DNA from: CAMCQY01 sp044370415
GTDB lineage: Bacteria > Planctomycetota > Planctomycetia > Pirellulales > UBA1268
Direction of reading: 5' to 3'
Length of the DNA: 64,000 bases
Assembly (NCBI GenBank): GCA_044370415.1
Contig: JBILVO010000001.1
Coordinates: forward strand, 1 to 64,000
The position numbers were made by a program, and so were the translations under genes. Each line of letters opens with the position of its first letter. Positions within the stretch are counted from its first letter, which is position 1. Below the pieces are notes generated by a model. That model ran no database searches, was not told where the DNA came from, and saw only the letters and a program-made list of their open reading frames with translations. Below, in pieces: positions 1 to 10,103 of the stretch.

Positions 1-1
1 C

Positions 2-1126
2 AGCCCGACGGCCGTGGCCGCGCCGCGGCCCGCAGCGGTGGCCGCCCCGGCCACCGTCGCCCGCCGTCCGGCCCGACCCATCCCCGAGGTCATCGCGAAG
101 GCGAAGCGTTTCAGCGTCGCCGTCGTCGAGTCCGCGCCGGACGCCAGCGCCGCCGTGGCGACGTCGGCCGCCGCCGCCCACACCGCCGACGGCCAGTTCG
201 CGCCCCGTCGGATCGAGCACGAGACCGACGGCCACGCGGCGGACGTGGCCGGGATCGGCGGCATGATCAGGAGCTATCTGCAGGCGTTCAACCGCCACGA
301 CGCGACATCGCTGGCCGCACACTGGAGCACCGTGGGGGAGAACCTCGACCTCGATTCGGGTGAGACCACGAGCGGCCGCGAGGCGGTCCGCGAGGTGTTC
401 GCCGCGCTCTTCGAGGAGGATGCCGGCGCTACCATCGGCATCGACCTGAAATCGATCCGTCCGCTGCGCGACGACGTCGCGGTCGTGGACGGTGTCTCAC
501 GGATCACGTTCACGGATGGCACCGCCTCGAGCAGCCGCTTCTCGGCCGTCGTCGTGAGGCAGGCCGGAAAGTGGATGCTCGACACCGTGCGGGAGGCGAG
601 CGTGCCGCTGCAGGCGGACGCCACCAGCCCGCTCGACGACCTGGCCTGGCTGCTCGGCTCCTGGGAGGACGTCAGCGACGGCGTCACGGCGAGCACGCAC
701 TGCTTCTGGTCGGCGAACAGGTCGTTCCTCGTGCGGAGCCACGTCGTCACCGACGGCCCCGCACTCGCGCCGCGGCCTCTCCCGGGCGACGACCGGATTC
801 CCGGGCTCCTGCCGCCGGGCGGCGGCGGCAGCCGCGAGATCACCGAGATCATCGGCTGGGATCCCGACCGTCGGCAGATCCGCTCCTGGCTGTTCACCTC
901 GGGCGGCAGGTTCGCCGAGGGCTCTTGGTCGCGGGAGGGCGACGCCTGGACCGTGCAGCTCGACGCGGGCACCGCCGGCGACTGCGTCTATACGCTGTCC
1001 CGCCTCGGCGCCGACGACCTCTCCTGCCGCTGCAGCGTCGACGGGCTCGGCGAGATCATGCCGCCGGCGTGCGATTTCGTGCGGACGGCCCGGGCCGCGC
1101 CGCCGCCGGACGCGGACGCCCCCTGA
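2..1126 (+). CDS. SnoaL-like/NTF2-fold protein with second lipocalin-like domain, 5' partial
   Basis: The reading frame is open through the left window edge, so the true start lies upstream; the first in-window GTG is at 14. The first 80 residues are Ala/Pro-rich and probably a linker or export region. From about residue 84 (counted from that GTG) a SnoaL/NTF2-like domain runs to about 195, with the family-type opening IRSYLQAFNRHDATSLAAHW and a GREAVREVF helix. A second beta-rich region starts at LAWLLGSWED and resembles lipocalin-like domains that often follow SnoaL domains in secreted bacterial proteins. No catalytic residues can be assigned and a substrate cannot be named. It is convergent with the next gene, with 42 bp between stops. 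Confidence 0.7.
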   Translation, partial: SPTAVAAPRPAAVAAPATVARRPARPIPEVIAKAKRFSVAVVESAPDASAAVATSAAAAHTADGQFAPRRIEHETDGHAADVAGIGGMIRSYLQAFNRHDATSLAAHWSTVGENLDLDSGETTSGREAVREVFAALFEEDAGATIGIDLKSIRPLRDDVAVVDGVSRITFTDGTASSSRFSAVVVRQAGKWMLDTVREASVPLQADATSPLDDLAWLLGSWEDVSDGVTASTHCFWSANRSFLVRSHVVTDGPALAPRPLPGDDRIPGLLPPGGGGSREITEIIGWDPDRRQIRSWLFTSGGRFAEGSWSREGDAWTVQLDAGTAGDCVYTLSRLGADDLSCRCSVDGLGEIMPPACDFVRTARAAPPPDADAP

Positions 1127-1168
1127 GCCGTCTTTGGCCCGGCTGTTCCGCGCGAGACACGGCCCTGC

Positions 1169-2449
1169 TCAGCGCTTCCTGGCCGGCTGGGCCGTCGCCA
1201 TCTGCCGCTTGATGAAGTAGACCTTGGGATCGTCGACCACCCACGGCGTGCTCCACGTCTTGCCGTCGTCCTGCGTGCAGACGTTGTAGAAGAACGTCTT
1301 CAAGAATTCGGTGCGGTAGCCGTAGGGGTATTGCGACGTGATGTGATCGTCCATCGTCAGCTCGTCCACGCCTGGGCTGGCGAAGTAGTGCACCATCCCG
1401 TCGGGCGAGAACGACAGGCCGAGCGTCCACCAGCCGTTCTGATCGAGCTGCGGTCCGCGGATCTCGCCGCCGTTGCGGCCGCCACGGATACGGAGGTAGG
1501 CGGAGTCCTGCGTCTTCTTCCGGGGATTCGCCGGCTCGAAGCAGATGAACATGCCCGGCCAGTATTCCTCGAGCCCGAACTTCCCCTTGTCGGGGTGGTC
1601 CTCGCCCGTGATGATCGCGTGCGTGTAGCAGCCGGCGCGGAAGCCGAACGTGGGTCCGTTCCGCCGCTCCCACTGCTCGAACGGCGGCACGTACACGCGG
1701 GTCACTACGCTCGGGCTGTCGCCCACGGACATGCCCCTGCCTGTCACCTTCTGCATGTTGTAGATCAGGTCGTCCTGCTGCATCTGGTAGGTCGTCCGCC
1801 CCGGGATGCCGGCGTGGAGCGTGGCGATCAGCATGCCGTGCGTGCTCCCCTCGAGGCCCGGCGACGGCAGCTCGATCCGCTTGACGACGTCGGGAGTGCC
1901 GCGCTTCGGCCCCTCGAACCAGCGGCCGTTGACGCTTCTGCCCATCGGGCTCCGCATCCGCTTGTCCTGCTCCTCGGAGCTCTTGGGGTGGTTGTAGTTC
2001 CACTTCCACGCCTCGTCCTCGAAGTCGTCGCCGACACCCTTGACGAGGCTGCCGGTGCCGGGGACGAGCACGGGCTTCTTTGCCGGACGGGCCGGCGCGG
2101 GCGCCGGTGCCACGGGGCCTGCCGTGGCGGCGGCCTGCGGCGTTGCGGTGGTCTCAGCCTTCGTGACTGACTCGGCCTTCGTGGCAGGCTCAGCCTTCGT
2201 GGCTGACTCGGTCTGCGTGGTGGTCTCGGCCTCCGCTGTCGTCCCGGCCTCGGCGGTGGTCTGGGGCTTCGCGGCAGCATCCGTCTCCGTGGGTGCGGGC
2301 TCCGCTGCCGTCGCCTCTGCCTCCACTGCCGACGTCGTCTCCGTGTCCGTCAGGGTGATGGCCTCGTCCTCGGCCACGACGAAGGATGCGCACGACATCC
2401 CGCCGAGGCAGACGATGGCTCCCACGGCCAGAAACTCGCGAATCGACAT
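1169..2449 (-). CDS. Secreted protein of unknown family with Thr/Glu/Ala-rich linker
   Basis: A 426-residue product with an N-terminal signal peptide (MSIREFLAVGAIVCLGG followed by small residues, cut near AFVVAED-like sequence). Residues 30-110 are a low-complexity linker with repeated units of the type TKAEPATKAES. The rest (about 125-426) is a compact, Trp/Tyr/Gly-rich globular domain with segments such as GWWTLGLSFSPDGMVHYF and YNVCTQDDGKTWSTPW, compatible with a beta-sandwich. I do not recognise the family; a carbohydrate-binding or lyase-type beta-jelly-roll is only a guess. The start has a Shine-Dalgarno-like GGGGGACT a few bases upstream. The gene is divergent from the PDZ gene, with a 274-bp intergenic region. 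Confidence 0.75.
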   Translation of the reverse strand: MSIREFLAVGAIVCLGGMSCASFVVAEDEAITLTDTETTSAVEAEATAAEPAPTETDAAAKPQTTAEAGTTAEAETTTQTESATKAEPATKAESVTKAETTATPQAAATAGPVAPAPAPARPAKKPVLVPGTGSLVKGVGDDFEDEAWKWNYNHPKSSEEQDKRMRSPMGRSVNGRWFEGPKRGTPDVVKRIELPSPGLEGSTHGMLIATLHAGIPGRTTYQMQQDDLIYNMQKVTGRGMSVGDSPSVVTRVYVPPFEQWERRNGPTFGFRAGCYTHAIITGEDHPDKGKFGLEEYWPGMFICFEPANPRKKTQDSAYLRIRGGRNGGEIRGPQLDQNGWWTLGLSFSPDGMVHYFASPGVDELTMDDHITSQYPYGYRTEFLKTFFYNVCTQDDGKTWSTPWVVDDPKVYFIKRQMATAQPARKR

Positions 2450-2723
2450 GATGACAGTCCCCCGTCACGAGGCATGCGGCAACACCGGGAAGTGGTATCG
2501 GCGGCCGCGGTGCCTCGTGCCGAGCGACTCTGACGGCGGCGGTGGCAACGACGGTCTCCTGCCGCGGCCCTCCCGCTTGCCGCCGCGCACCACGCACCCC
2601 ATCTCCTGCCGCTTGCCCAACTTCCATGCGGCAGCCGGCCCCGTGAAAGTCCGTCTGGCAGCGGAGCCGGGAAATCGTCACATACCTCGTCCGGACACAC
2701 CGCCGCCCCCGCCGACACCAACC

Positions 2724-3680
2724 ATGAACGCATCCCGCGCTGCACGCGTCGCCCTTCCGCCGCTCCTGCTGCTGGTCGTGGCGGCCTGCCCGCCCGCGAT
2801 CCGCTGTCATGCCGCCGACACCGGAGCCACGGCCGCCGAGACCGCACGCGAGCAGCAGCCGGCGACCCGACGATCGCACATCCAGCCGGTGGGCGAGATG
2901 GCCGCCGCGGGCCGCAACGCCGACACGCTCGGCCTGCGACTCTCCCGCGCGTCGGAGGTGCTCCGCCAGCAGCTCGCGCTCGCCCGCGGCGCCGGGCTCG
3001 TCGTCGAGGAAGTGATCGAGGGCTCGGTCGCCGACAAGGCCGGCTTCAAGCGCTACGACGTGCTGGTGCTCCTGGACGACCAGATGCTGCTTCTTCCCGA
3101 GCAGCTGGCCGCCCTGCTCGAAGCCTCAGACAGTGGCACCGCTCCGGAGTGCACGCTGCTCCGTGGGGGCGTCAAGGTGACGATCCCGCTGGCCCAGCCG
3201 GGCCAGGTGACGCAGCCGCGGATGACGCGCCGTGCATCGGCCGGCACGCAGCCCGTCTCGGGAGCGTTCCCCACATCCGCAGCCGAGCCACCCGCGGCCG
3301 TGCGGCAGATGGCCGCGAAGCCGGCCACGCAGTCGCGACTGCGGCCCGCGGCATCCACGCTCTCGCTCGTGCAGCCGAGGCCGGCCGCCGCCCCGGCGAA
3401 AGCCCCGGCGGCAGCCGGATCCGCCGACGCCGAAACGCTCGTGCGTCAGGACTCCGACTGCCAGCTCCGCATCTCCCGGGGCGCCGAGACGCGGCTGGTG
3501 GTCACCGACCTCAAAGGCCGGGTGCTCTTCGACCGGGAGATCGACTCGTCGGAGAGCCGCGGGCTGATCCCCGAGGCTGTCCTCGAGCGCGTCGAGGAGA
3601 TGGAGCGGGCGCTCGAGTCGCCGACGCGGCCCGCCGTCGAGGTCGGCCGGCTCGAGGTCGCGCCGATCGAGATCCGCTGA
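2724..3680 (+). CDS. Exported PDZ-domain protein
   Basis: A 318-residue protein. The ATG at 2724 is chosen because it opens a convincing signal peptide (VALPPLLLLVVAACPPAIRC); the frame stays open upstream but lacks coding character there. A PDZ domain spans about residues 70-155: it begins LGLRLSRASEVLRQQLAL and contains GLVVEEVIEGSVADKAGFK and YDVLVLLDDQMLL, the usual carboxylate-loop and groove strands. No protease domain is attached, so it is likely a periplasmic adaptor, not a DegP-type protease. The middle (155-245) is Ala/Pro-rich and disordered; the C-terminus has a short beta region (ETRLVVTDLKGRVLFDREID). It is convergent with the TPM gene 15 bp downstream. Confidence 0.8.
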   Translation: MNASRAARVALPPLLLLVVAACPPAIRCHAADTGATAAETAREQQPATRRSHIQPVGEMAAAGRNADTLGLRLSRASEVLRQQLALARGAGLVVEEVIEGSVADKAGFKRYDVLVLLDDQMLLLPEQLAALLEASDSGTAPECTLLRGGVKVTIPLAQPGQVTQPRMTRRASAGTQPVSGAFPTSAAEPPAAVRQMAAKPATQSRLRPAASTLSLVQPRPAAAPAKAPAAAGSADAETLVRQDSDCQLRISRGAETRLVVTDLKGRVLFDREIDSSESRGLIPEAVLERVEEMERALESPTRPAVEVGRLEVAPIEIR

Positions 3681-3695
3681 CGTCGGGCGTCCGGC

Positions 3696-6299
3696 CTACC
3701 ACCCGCTCTGCGCGGTGTTGCTCGACCAGTTCGAGCCGGCCGACCGCGACGACGGCGGGGGCGACACCGACGGCCCGTGCACCGTCCGCCAGGGATCGGG
3801 ACCGCTGAACGTGCCCCCGGGGAGCTGGATCACCCACGGGCCGAAGCCGCGTGACATCCGCGAGAACGACTCCTCGAGCTGCCGCTGCTGAATCTGTGCC
3901 TGCCGCCGACGCCGCCGGCGTTCCGCCTCGGCCGTGGCCAGCGCATAGGCCTCGCGGGCCAGGCGTGCCGCCTCGGACGAACTCTTCAGCGAGTCCTCGT
4001 ACCGCTGCCGCGTGAGCAGGGACTTGGCGGCGTCGACGGCCGCCGCCGCGGGCCGCACGTCGGGAGAGATGCCTTCTGCATAGTACGCGGCGACCCGCCG
4101 CACGAGGCCGTCGGCCTCCTCGAGGTCGTCGAACGCCTGGCGGGCGAGCCGCTCGTCCTCCGCCGCCAGCTCCTCGCCACGGGCGGCCGCAGTATCGGCG
4201 GCCTCGAGCACCTGACCGACCTGCCGCAGGTCGGGACGCTGCACGCGGAACCCTTCCTCGGCCACTTCGAGGAGGCGGCCGGCCTCGCGGGCCCGCTCGT
4301 TGGCCCGCACGCGGTCGGTGCGCTGCCGCTCGAGGCCGCGCAGCAGGCCGTCCACCCGGCCCCGCACGTTCTCGCGCCGCTTCGGCAGGCTGGCCCGCAG
4401 CTCGTCGAGCTCGGCGCGGCGGTCCATGATCGCCCCGTAGAGTCCCTCGACCCAATCTTCCTGGCGGATCGCCTCCTCGACCAGCGCCACCGCGCGGAAG
4501 TAGTGCTGCCGCGACTGCTCCGCGGCCACCTGCGCCTCGGCCACCAGCGTGCGGACGCGGGCCAGCCCCTCGTCGGCGCGGGCGACGTTGTCTGCCAGGT
4601 CGCCCCACGAGCTGTCGGCGTAGGCGGCGGCGATCTCCTCGAGCGATCGCACGGCCTGACCGCGCCGGCCGGTCAGCGCCTCGAGCCTGGCGACGCAGGA
4701 CGGCAGCAGGTCGTCCACCTTGGCCTTGGCGGCGACGATGCTCTCCAGCAGGGCCAGCGCCTCGGCGTTGGCCTTCTCGGCCCGCTCCACGTGCGCCCGC
4801 GCCCCGGCGGTCTCGCCGGCGTCGAGCAGTTGGGCGGCCAATTCCACCTCGTGGCGGCCGACGGCGATGTTCTCGTCGGGGTTGGCACCGGGCTCGGCGA
4901 GCAGCCAGCCCTCGGCCCGCTTTGTGCGCACCTTCTGCGCCACGTCTTCCGCCTGTGCCAACGTCTTGCCGCGGCGGTCGTCGACCGCCTCGTACGCCTC
5001 GACGCGTTCGACCGTGCGGGCCAGCGCCGCCGCGTGCTCTTCCAGGCGGCCGCGGGCGGCGACGGGATCGCTCTCGAGGTCCTGGCGGGCGAGCGCGACG
5101 CCGCGCGACACCTCCGCCATCGGCCCCTGGAACGCGGCGTTCGAACGGCCCCGGGCGGCGAGCTTCTCCAGCCGCTGCGCCGCGGCGGCGGCGTCCGCCT
5201 CGAGCGTCGCCGCGAGTTCGCGGGCCTTCTCGTGGGCCGATTCCAGGGCGTCGAGCGGCGCCCGACACTCCCCGGCGACGTCGGCCAGAGGGGGGCGGGC
5301 CTCGGCGGAATCGAGCATCCTGATCGCCTCGTCCACCTGCGACGTGCCGAGGAAGGTCTCCTTGCCGATCCGCTCCTCCGCCTTCTCCCAGACGTCCATC
5401 AGCGACAGCCACCGCTCACGGTAGCGCCGCAGGGCGGCCTGCACGTTGTCGTAGGCCGACCGGGTCAGTCCCTGCATCGGCGTGCGGAAGTCGGGGTCGC
5501 TGTGGGGCAGCATGCGGTGCCGCTCCTGCTGGCCGTCGAGCAGGTCGGACAGTGCCACCACCTCGCCCTTGAACGCGGCGAGCTTGCGGCGGGCCTCGGC
5601 CAGCCGACGCTCGTGCCGCGCCCATCTGGCCAGGAGCGTCCCGAGCAGACCGAGGCCAAGGAGCGACGCCAGGCCCAGGGGCAGCGTCCGGGTGCGGAAC
5701 ACCCGCATCGCCTCGGCCCGCGCCCGCGTGCGGTCCTCACGGGCCTTCACCCAGCGCTCGGTCGCGGTGACCAGATCGGCGAGTCCCTCGTCGTACCGCT
5801 CGTCCTTGGCGCAGGGGACGAACACCTTGTCGATCAGTTCGGTCCTGATGGTCTCCGGATCGAGCCCGCTCGACACCTCGAGCCCCCACGGCGCCCGCAT
5901 CGCGATCTGCCGGTCCTTGACGTCGAGCACGATCGTCACGTCGCGCGACGGGTCGAACGCCCCGGCGCCGCCGCCCGGCCGCGCGTCGCCCGACTCCTGA
6001 CGCCACCGTTCGATCAGGCCCTCGAGCATCCGTGTCGACGCGTCCTGGCCGCCGCCGGCGTCGCCGACGACGATCACGCGATAGTCGCGGCCGCTCTCCA
6101 GCTTCGCCTTCTCGATCGCCGCCCGCACCTTGTCGAACGATCCGGCCACGCCGGCCACGAACACCCGCTGCGGATCCGCGGCCGAGGCCTCGATGGGTGG
6201 CTGCTCGCCACGGACGGTCCCGCACCATGCGCCGGCCGCGAGCAACAGGGCGGCGGAGGCGACGCGGACGGCAGAGGGGCGCGAGCTGACGGACGGCAT
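3696..6299 (-). CDS. TPM-domain membrane protein with very long coiled-coil C-terminus
   Basis: An 867-residue product starting at the ATG at 6299. The frame continues 77 codons upstream, but those codons run through an intergenic repeat, so they are rejected. A signal sequence (about 1-35) precedes a TPM domain (about 40-190), seen from VTIVLDVKDRQIAM, the GLEVSSGLDPETIRTELI segment and the closing ERYDEGLADLVTATERWV. A transmembrane helix follows near 200-220 (LPLGLASLLGLGLLGTLLA). The remaining 640 residues are charged, Glu/Arg/Ala-rich helix and almost certainly coiled coil. TPM domains occur in membrane repair and photosystem assembly proteins; the long helical tail suggests a scaffolding role, which is inference. 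It lies downstream of the signal peptidase gene on the same strand. Confidence 0.8.
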   Translation of the reverse strand: MPSVSSRPSAVRVASAALLLAAGAWCGTVRGEQPPIEASAADPQRVFVAGVAGSFDKVRAAIEKAKLESGRDYRVIVVGDAGGGQDASTRMLEGLIERWRQESGDARPGGGAGAFDPSRDVTIVLDVKDRQIAMRAPWGLEVSSGLDPETIRTELIDKVFVPCAKDERYDEGLADLVTATERWVKAREDRTRARAEAMRVFRTRTLPLGLASLLGLGLLGTLLARWARHERRLAEARRKLAAFKGEVVALSDLLDGQQERHRMLPHSDPDFRTPMQGLTRSAYDNVQAALRRYRERWLSLMDVWEKAEERIGKETFLGTSQVDEAIRMLDSAEARPPLADVAGECRAPLDALESAHEKARELAATLEADAAAAAQRLEKLAARGRSNAAFQGPMAEVSRGVALARQDLESDPVAARGRLEEHAAALARTVERVEAYEAVDDRRGKTLAQAEDVAQKVRTKRAEGWLLAEPGANPDENIAVGRHEVELAAQLLDAGETAGARAHVERAEKANAEALALLESIVAAKAKVDDLLPSCVARLEALTGRRGQAVRSLEEIAAAYADSSWGDLADNVARADEGLARVRTLVAEAQVAAEQSRQHYFRAVALVEEAIRQEDWVEGLYGAIMDRRAELDELRASLPKRRENVRGRVDGLLRGLERQRTDRVRANERAREAGRLLEVAEEGFRVQRPDLRQVGQVLEAADTAAARGEELAAEDERLARQAFDDLEEADGLVRRVAAYYAEGISPDVRPAAAAVDAAKSLLTRQRYEDSLKSSSEAARLAREAYALATAEAERRRRRRQAQIQQRQLEESFSRMSRGFGPWVIQLPGGTFSGPDPWRTVHGPSVSPPPSSRSAGSNWSSNTAQSGW

Positions 6300-6355
6300 G
6301 ATGGCTCCTGGACGTGCATGGACTGGCGGCAGACCCATCGGGATTCTAGCTGGCT

Positions 6356-6470
6356 CTGGAGAAAGCCCTCCCTGGCCTTTTTCCACGAGGGCGAGCGGCG
6401 AAAAAGCCGAGGTTTTTCGACGCTCGCTGCCGCCGCCTCCAGCGGCGGATGACTTTATCCACGGCCTCCT
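6356..6470 (+). repeat. Intergenic multi-hairpin repeat, copy A
   Basis: First of three near-identical 114-115 bp copies (others at 22147-22260 and 44037-44151), all in the same orientation. It holds three consecutive inverted repeats: a proximal arm pair (here degraded, CTGGAGAAAG against CTTTTTCCAC), GCGAGCG...CGCTCGC enclosing A5/T5 tracts, and CCGCCGC...GCGGCGG. It ends with TTATCCACGGCCTCCT. This copy sits just past the stop of the signal peptidase gene and before the TPM gene start. Confidence 0.9.
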
Positions 6471-6530
6471 CGCGGGCAACAGACGCCGCCTCCACGGCCA
6501 GGATTCGCCACGGCGGCCGCCCGTCACCAC

Positions 6531-7568
6531 TCACCGCGGCCCCGTCACAGCCGCCCGCAGCACCCCGCGCTGCACCGGTCCCCAGTGCCTCGAATCGCGG
6601 CTGCCGGAGGGGAAGTCGCCGAGGACGAAAAACTCGTCGCGACCGAGCCGCCACTCGTCGCGGCCGTCCGCGGCAGGGCGATGGAGCACGTCCCGCCACA
6701 GGCTGCACGACACGATCTCGCCCGCCCGTGGGTCGCAGTCGCGGCCCTCGTCGTCCCACCCGGGCGTCGCGGGGCAGCCGATCCAGACTCCGCAGGGTCC
6801 CGCCCACGGGTCGCCCGGCTCCGCCGCGGACGCGGGCCACGGGCGGACCACCTGCCAGTCCTCCGGGATCCCCGGCGGCAGGCGTTCGCGCGGGCCGGCG
6901 TTGCGGCACTCGGCGGTGGAAACCTGCCAGCAGGCGGCGACGAACCGGCCGTCGAGCCGGCCGGCCACCGCGGCGAATGCTCCCGCGGACGGCAGCCGCC
7001 ACGCCACGACGGCTGCACCGACCCGCATCCGCAGCCGCGGCGCTGCAGCGGAATGCCCGTGCGCGCGGACCAGCGCGGCCAGACCGACGTCGCGGACCGG
7101 CAGCAGCAGTCGCCGCTCCTCGGGCGCGAAGTCGATGTCGTCGAGGACGACACGGGCCGCGACCGTGCGGTGGCAGTGATCCGCGGCCGAGGCCGCGTCA
7201 TCCGTCGCGGCAGCCGGCGGCACGGTCACCGCGGTCTCCGCAAGGACCCGTGGAGGTGTGACGACGATGCTTCCGTCCACGGCGAGGTCGCCGTCGACGA
7301 GCGCGATCGTCTCTCCCGGCAGGCCGACCACCCGCTTGATCGCGTCGCCCCCGCCGGGCGGCACGAGGAGCCAGCGTTCGAACCGGCGCGGGCCTCGGAG
7401 GCCCGTCACCGCTGGAAACGCGGACGTGGCGACGACGTCTCCCGGCATCAGGCCGGGCGCCATCGAGACGCCCTCCACCTCGTAGCGCAGCGGCCTGGCG
7501 ACGGCCCACACCGCCACGCCGGCAGCGAGGGCGGCGGCCGCGACCAGCCCGACCCCGGACGACGTCAT
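6531..7568 (-). CDS. lepB: Type I signal peptidase (S26)
   Basis: A 345-residue membrane-anchored serine protease that would cleave signal peptides on the outer face of the inner membrane. An N-terminal transmembrane helix (VGLVAAAALAAGVAVWAVA) is followed by box B with the catalytic serine, VEGVSMAPGLMPGDVV, box D with the catalytic lysine, GDAIKRVVGLPGE, and box E, FFVLGDFPSGSRDSRHWG. All expected catalytic boxes are present. Between boxes D and E lies about 190 residues with little resemblance to the LepB cap domain that I recognise, containing several Cys and Trp. The start is the ATG at 7568; an open frame extends upstream into the neighbouring gene but lacks family residues. The stop is followed 60 bp on by repeat copy A. 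Confidence 0.88.
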   Translation of the reverse strand: MTSSGVGLVAAAALAAGVAVWAVARPLRYEVEGVSMAPGLMPGDVVATSAFPAVTGLRGPRRFERWLLVPPGGGDAIKRVVGLPGETIALVDGDLAVDGSIVVTPPRVLAETAVTVPPAAATDDAASAADHCHRTVAARVVLDDIDFAPEERRLLLPVRDVGLAALVRAHGHSAAAPRLRMRVGAAVVAWRLPSAGAFAAVAGRLDGRFVAACWQVSTAECRNAGPRERLPPGIPEDWQVVRPWPASAAEPGDPWAGPCGVWIGCPATPGWDDEGRDCDPRAGEIVSCSLWRDVLHRPAADGRDEWRLGRDEFFVLGDFPSGSRDSRHWGPVQRGVLRAAVTGPR

Positions 7569-7606
7569 GCGTCGGCCCGCCGCGAACGCCCACGGCGGAT
7601 GCGGCG

Positions 7607-8740
7607 CTACACGTTCACCCACTGGTGGCTCTTGGCGCTCTTGAGCACGGCGTCGCACACCTTCTGGGTCTCGAGCGCGTCGCGGAACGTCGGGTGGGCC
7701 GGCTGCTTCTTCGCGTAGGCCTCGAGGAAGTCGGCCACCTGGTGGACGAAACTGTGCTCGTAGCCGATCGCCAGCCCCGGCACCCACCACTTGTCCATGT
7801 AGGGGTGGTCGCCGTCGGTGACGTGGACGCTCTTCCAGCCCCGCATCGGTCCGGCGTCCTTGTAGTCGAACACCTGCAGGCGATGGAGATCGTGCAGGTC
7901 CCACTTCAGGCTCATGTTCTCGCCGTTGATCTCGAACGTGTAGAGGGCCTTGTGGCCGCGGGCGTACCGCGTGCTCTCGAAGAGCCCCAGCGAGCCGTTC
8001 TTGAAGTGGCAGAGGAACGAGCAGGCGTCGTCGATCTCCACCGGCTCGACCTTGCCGGTGAGCTGGTGCGTCCGCTCCTTCACGAACGTCTCGGTCATGG
8101 CGGTGACGTCGCTCACCGAGCCGTTGAGCCAGATGGCCGTGTCGATGCAGTGGGCCAGCAGGTCGCCCGTCACGCCGCTGCCGGCCGCCTTGGCGTCGAG
8201 CCGCCAGAGGGCCGCGCCCCCCTGCGGCAGGTCGGCGCTGATCGTCCAGTCCTGAAGGAACTCGGCCCGGTAGTGGAAGATCCGGCCGAGCTTGCCCGAG
8301 TCGATGATCTGCTTGGCGAACGTGACGGCCGGGATGCGGCGGTAGTTGTACCAGACGGTGTTGGGCACCCCCGCCTTCTCGACGGCGGCGACCATCTTCT
8401 CCCCCTCGGCCGTGTCCATCGACAGCGGCTTCTCGCAGAGGATCGCCTTGCCGTGCTTGGCCGCCTCGATGGCGATCTCGGCGTGGAGGTTGTTGGGCGT
8501 GCAGATGTCGATGGCGTCGATGTCATCGGCGGCGACGAGCTTGCGCCAGTCGCTCTCCACCCGCTTGTAGCCCCAGCGGTCGGCGAACGCCTTCGCCTTG
8601 TCGGCGTCGCGGGCCGCGACGGCCTGGAGCACCGGCAGGTATTCGAGGTCGAAGAAGTCCTTGACGCGGTTGTAGCCGTTGGAGTGGGCGCGGCCCATGA
8701 AGCCGTAGCCGATCATGCCGATGCGCAGGGGCTTGGACAT
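7607..8740 (-). CDS. Gfo/Idh/MocA-family oxidoreductase
   Basis: A 377-residue NAD(P)-dependent sugar or inositol dehydrogenase type protein. The Rossmann fold opens IGMIGYGFMGRAHSNGY (GxGxxG), the DICTPNNLHAEIAIEA segment and the hallmark CEKPLS follow near residues 85-110, and the C-terminal half matches the substrate domain (YNYRRIPAVTFAKQII, then HCIDTAIWLNG). The start at 8740 is preferred because MSKPLRIGMIG begins right at the first beta strand. The substrate cannot be read from sequence. It is the last gene of a same-strand run with the sugar-phosphate epimerase-like and cupin genes, which argues for a shared carbohydrate catabolic role. Confidence 0.9.
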   Translation of the reverse strand: MSKPLRIGMIGYGFMGRAHSNGYNRVKDFFDLEYLPVLQAVAARDADKAKAFADRWGYKRVESDWRKLVAADDIDAIDICTPNNLHAEIAIEAAKHGKAILCEKPLSMDTAEGEKMVAAVEKAGVPNTVWYNYRRIPAVTFAKQIIDSGKLGRIFHYRAEFLQDWTISADLPQGGAALWRLDAKAAGSGVTGDLLAHCIDTAIWLNGSVSDVTAMTETFVKERTHQLTGKVEPVEIDDACSFLCHFKNGSLGLFESTRYARGHKALYTFEINGENMSLKWDLHDLHRLQVFDYKDAGPMRGWKSVHVTDGDHPYMDKWWVPGLAIGYEHSFVHQVADFLEAYAKKQPAHPTFRDALETQKVCDAVLKSAKSHQWVNV

Positions 8741-8948
8741 TGGTGTGGTCCTTGATGATGGGGAAGTGGCGGGGAGTCTTGGGGAATGGTCCGCTGCGGG
8801 ACGGTGGAAGTCTCGTCGCGGATGAGCTCGCTCCTTCCACGACCTGTGGCAGTTCAATCCTCAGAAGGTCGCACTCTCATAAGCTCCTCGAGATTCCACC
8901 GATCCCTCCGCTCGCCGAATGACGGGCCTGCCGAAGCCGGCACGTTCC

Positions 8949-9983
<1,035 letters not shown>

Positions 9984-10103
9984 GATGCGGATGTCCTCGC
10001 TAGGTCGCGATAGGGAAAGATTCAGAAGTCGGGAATGTTGGCCGGGGCAGCCCCTCGCGAAACTGTGGGGGCGGCCGCCGACACGACGGATTGAGGTGTC
10101 GAG

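Noticed and set aside
4503..6452. A 649-codon plus-strand frame opposite the TPM gene
   Set aside because: Shadow of the coiled-coil coding sequence; it also runs through repeat copy A.
6300..6530. 77-codon N-terminal extension of the TPM protein
   Set aside because: The extension is translation of repeat copy A, which occurs in unrelated intergenic gaps; the signal peptide begins at the ATG at 6299.
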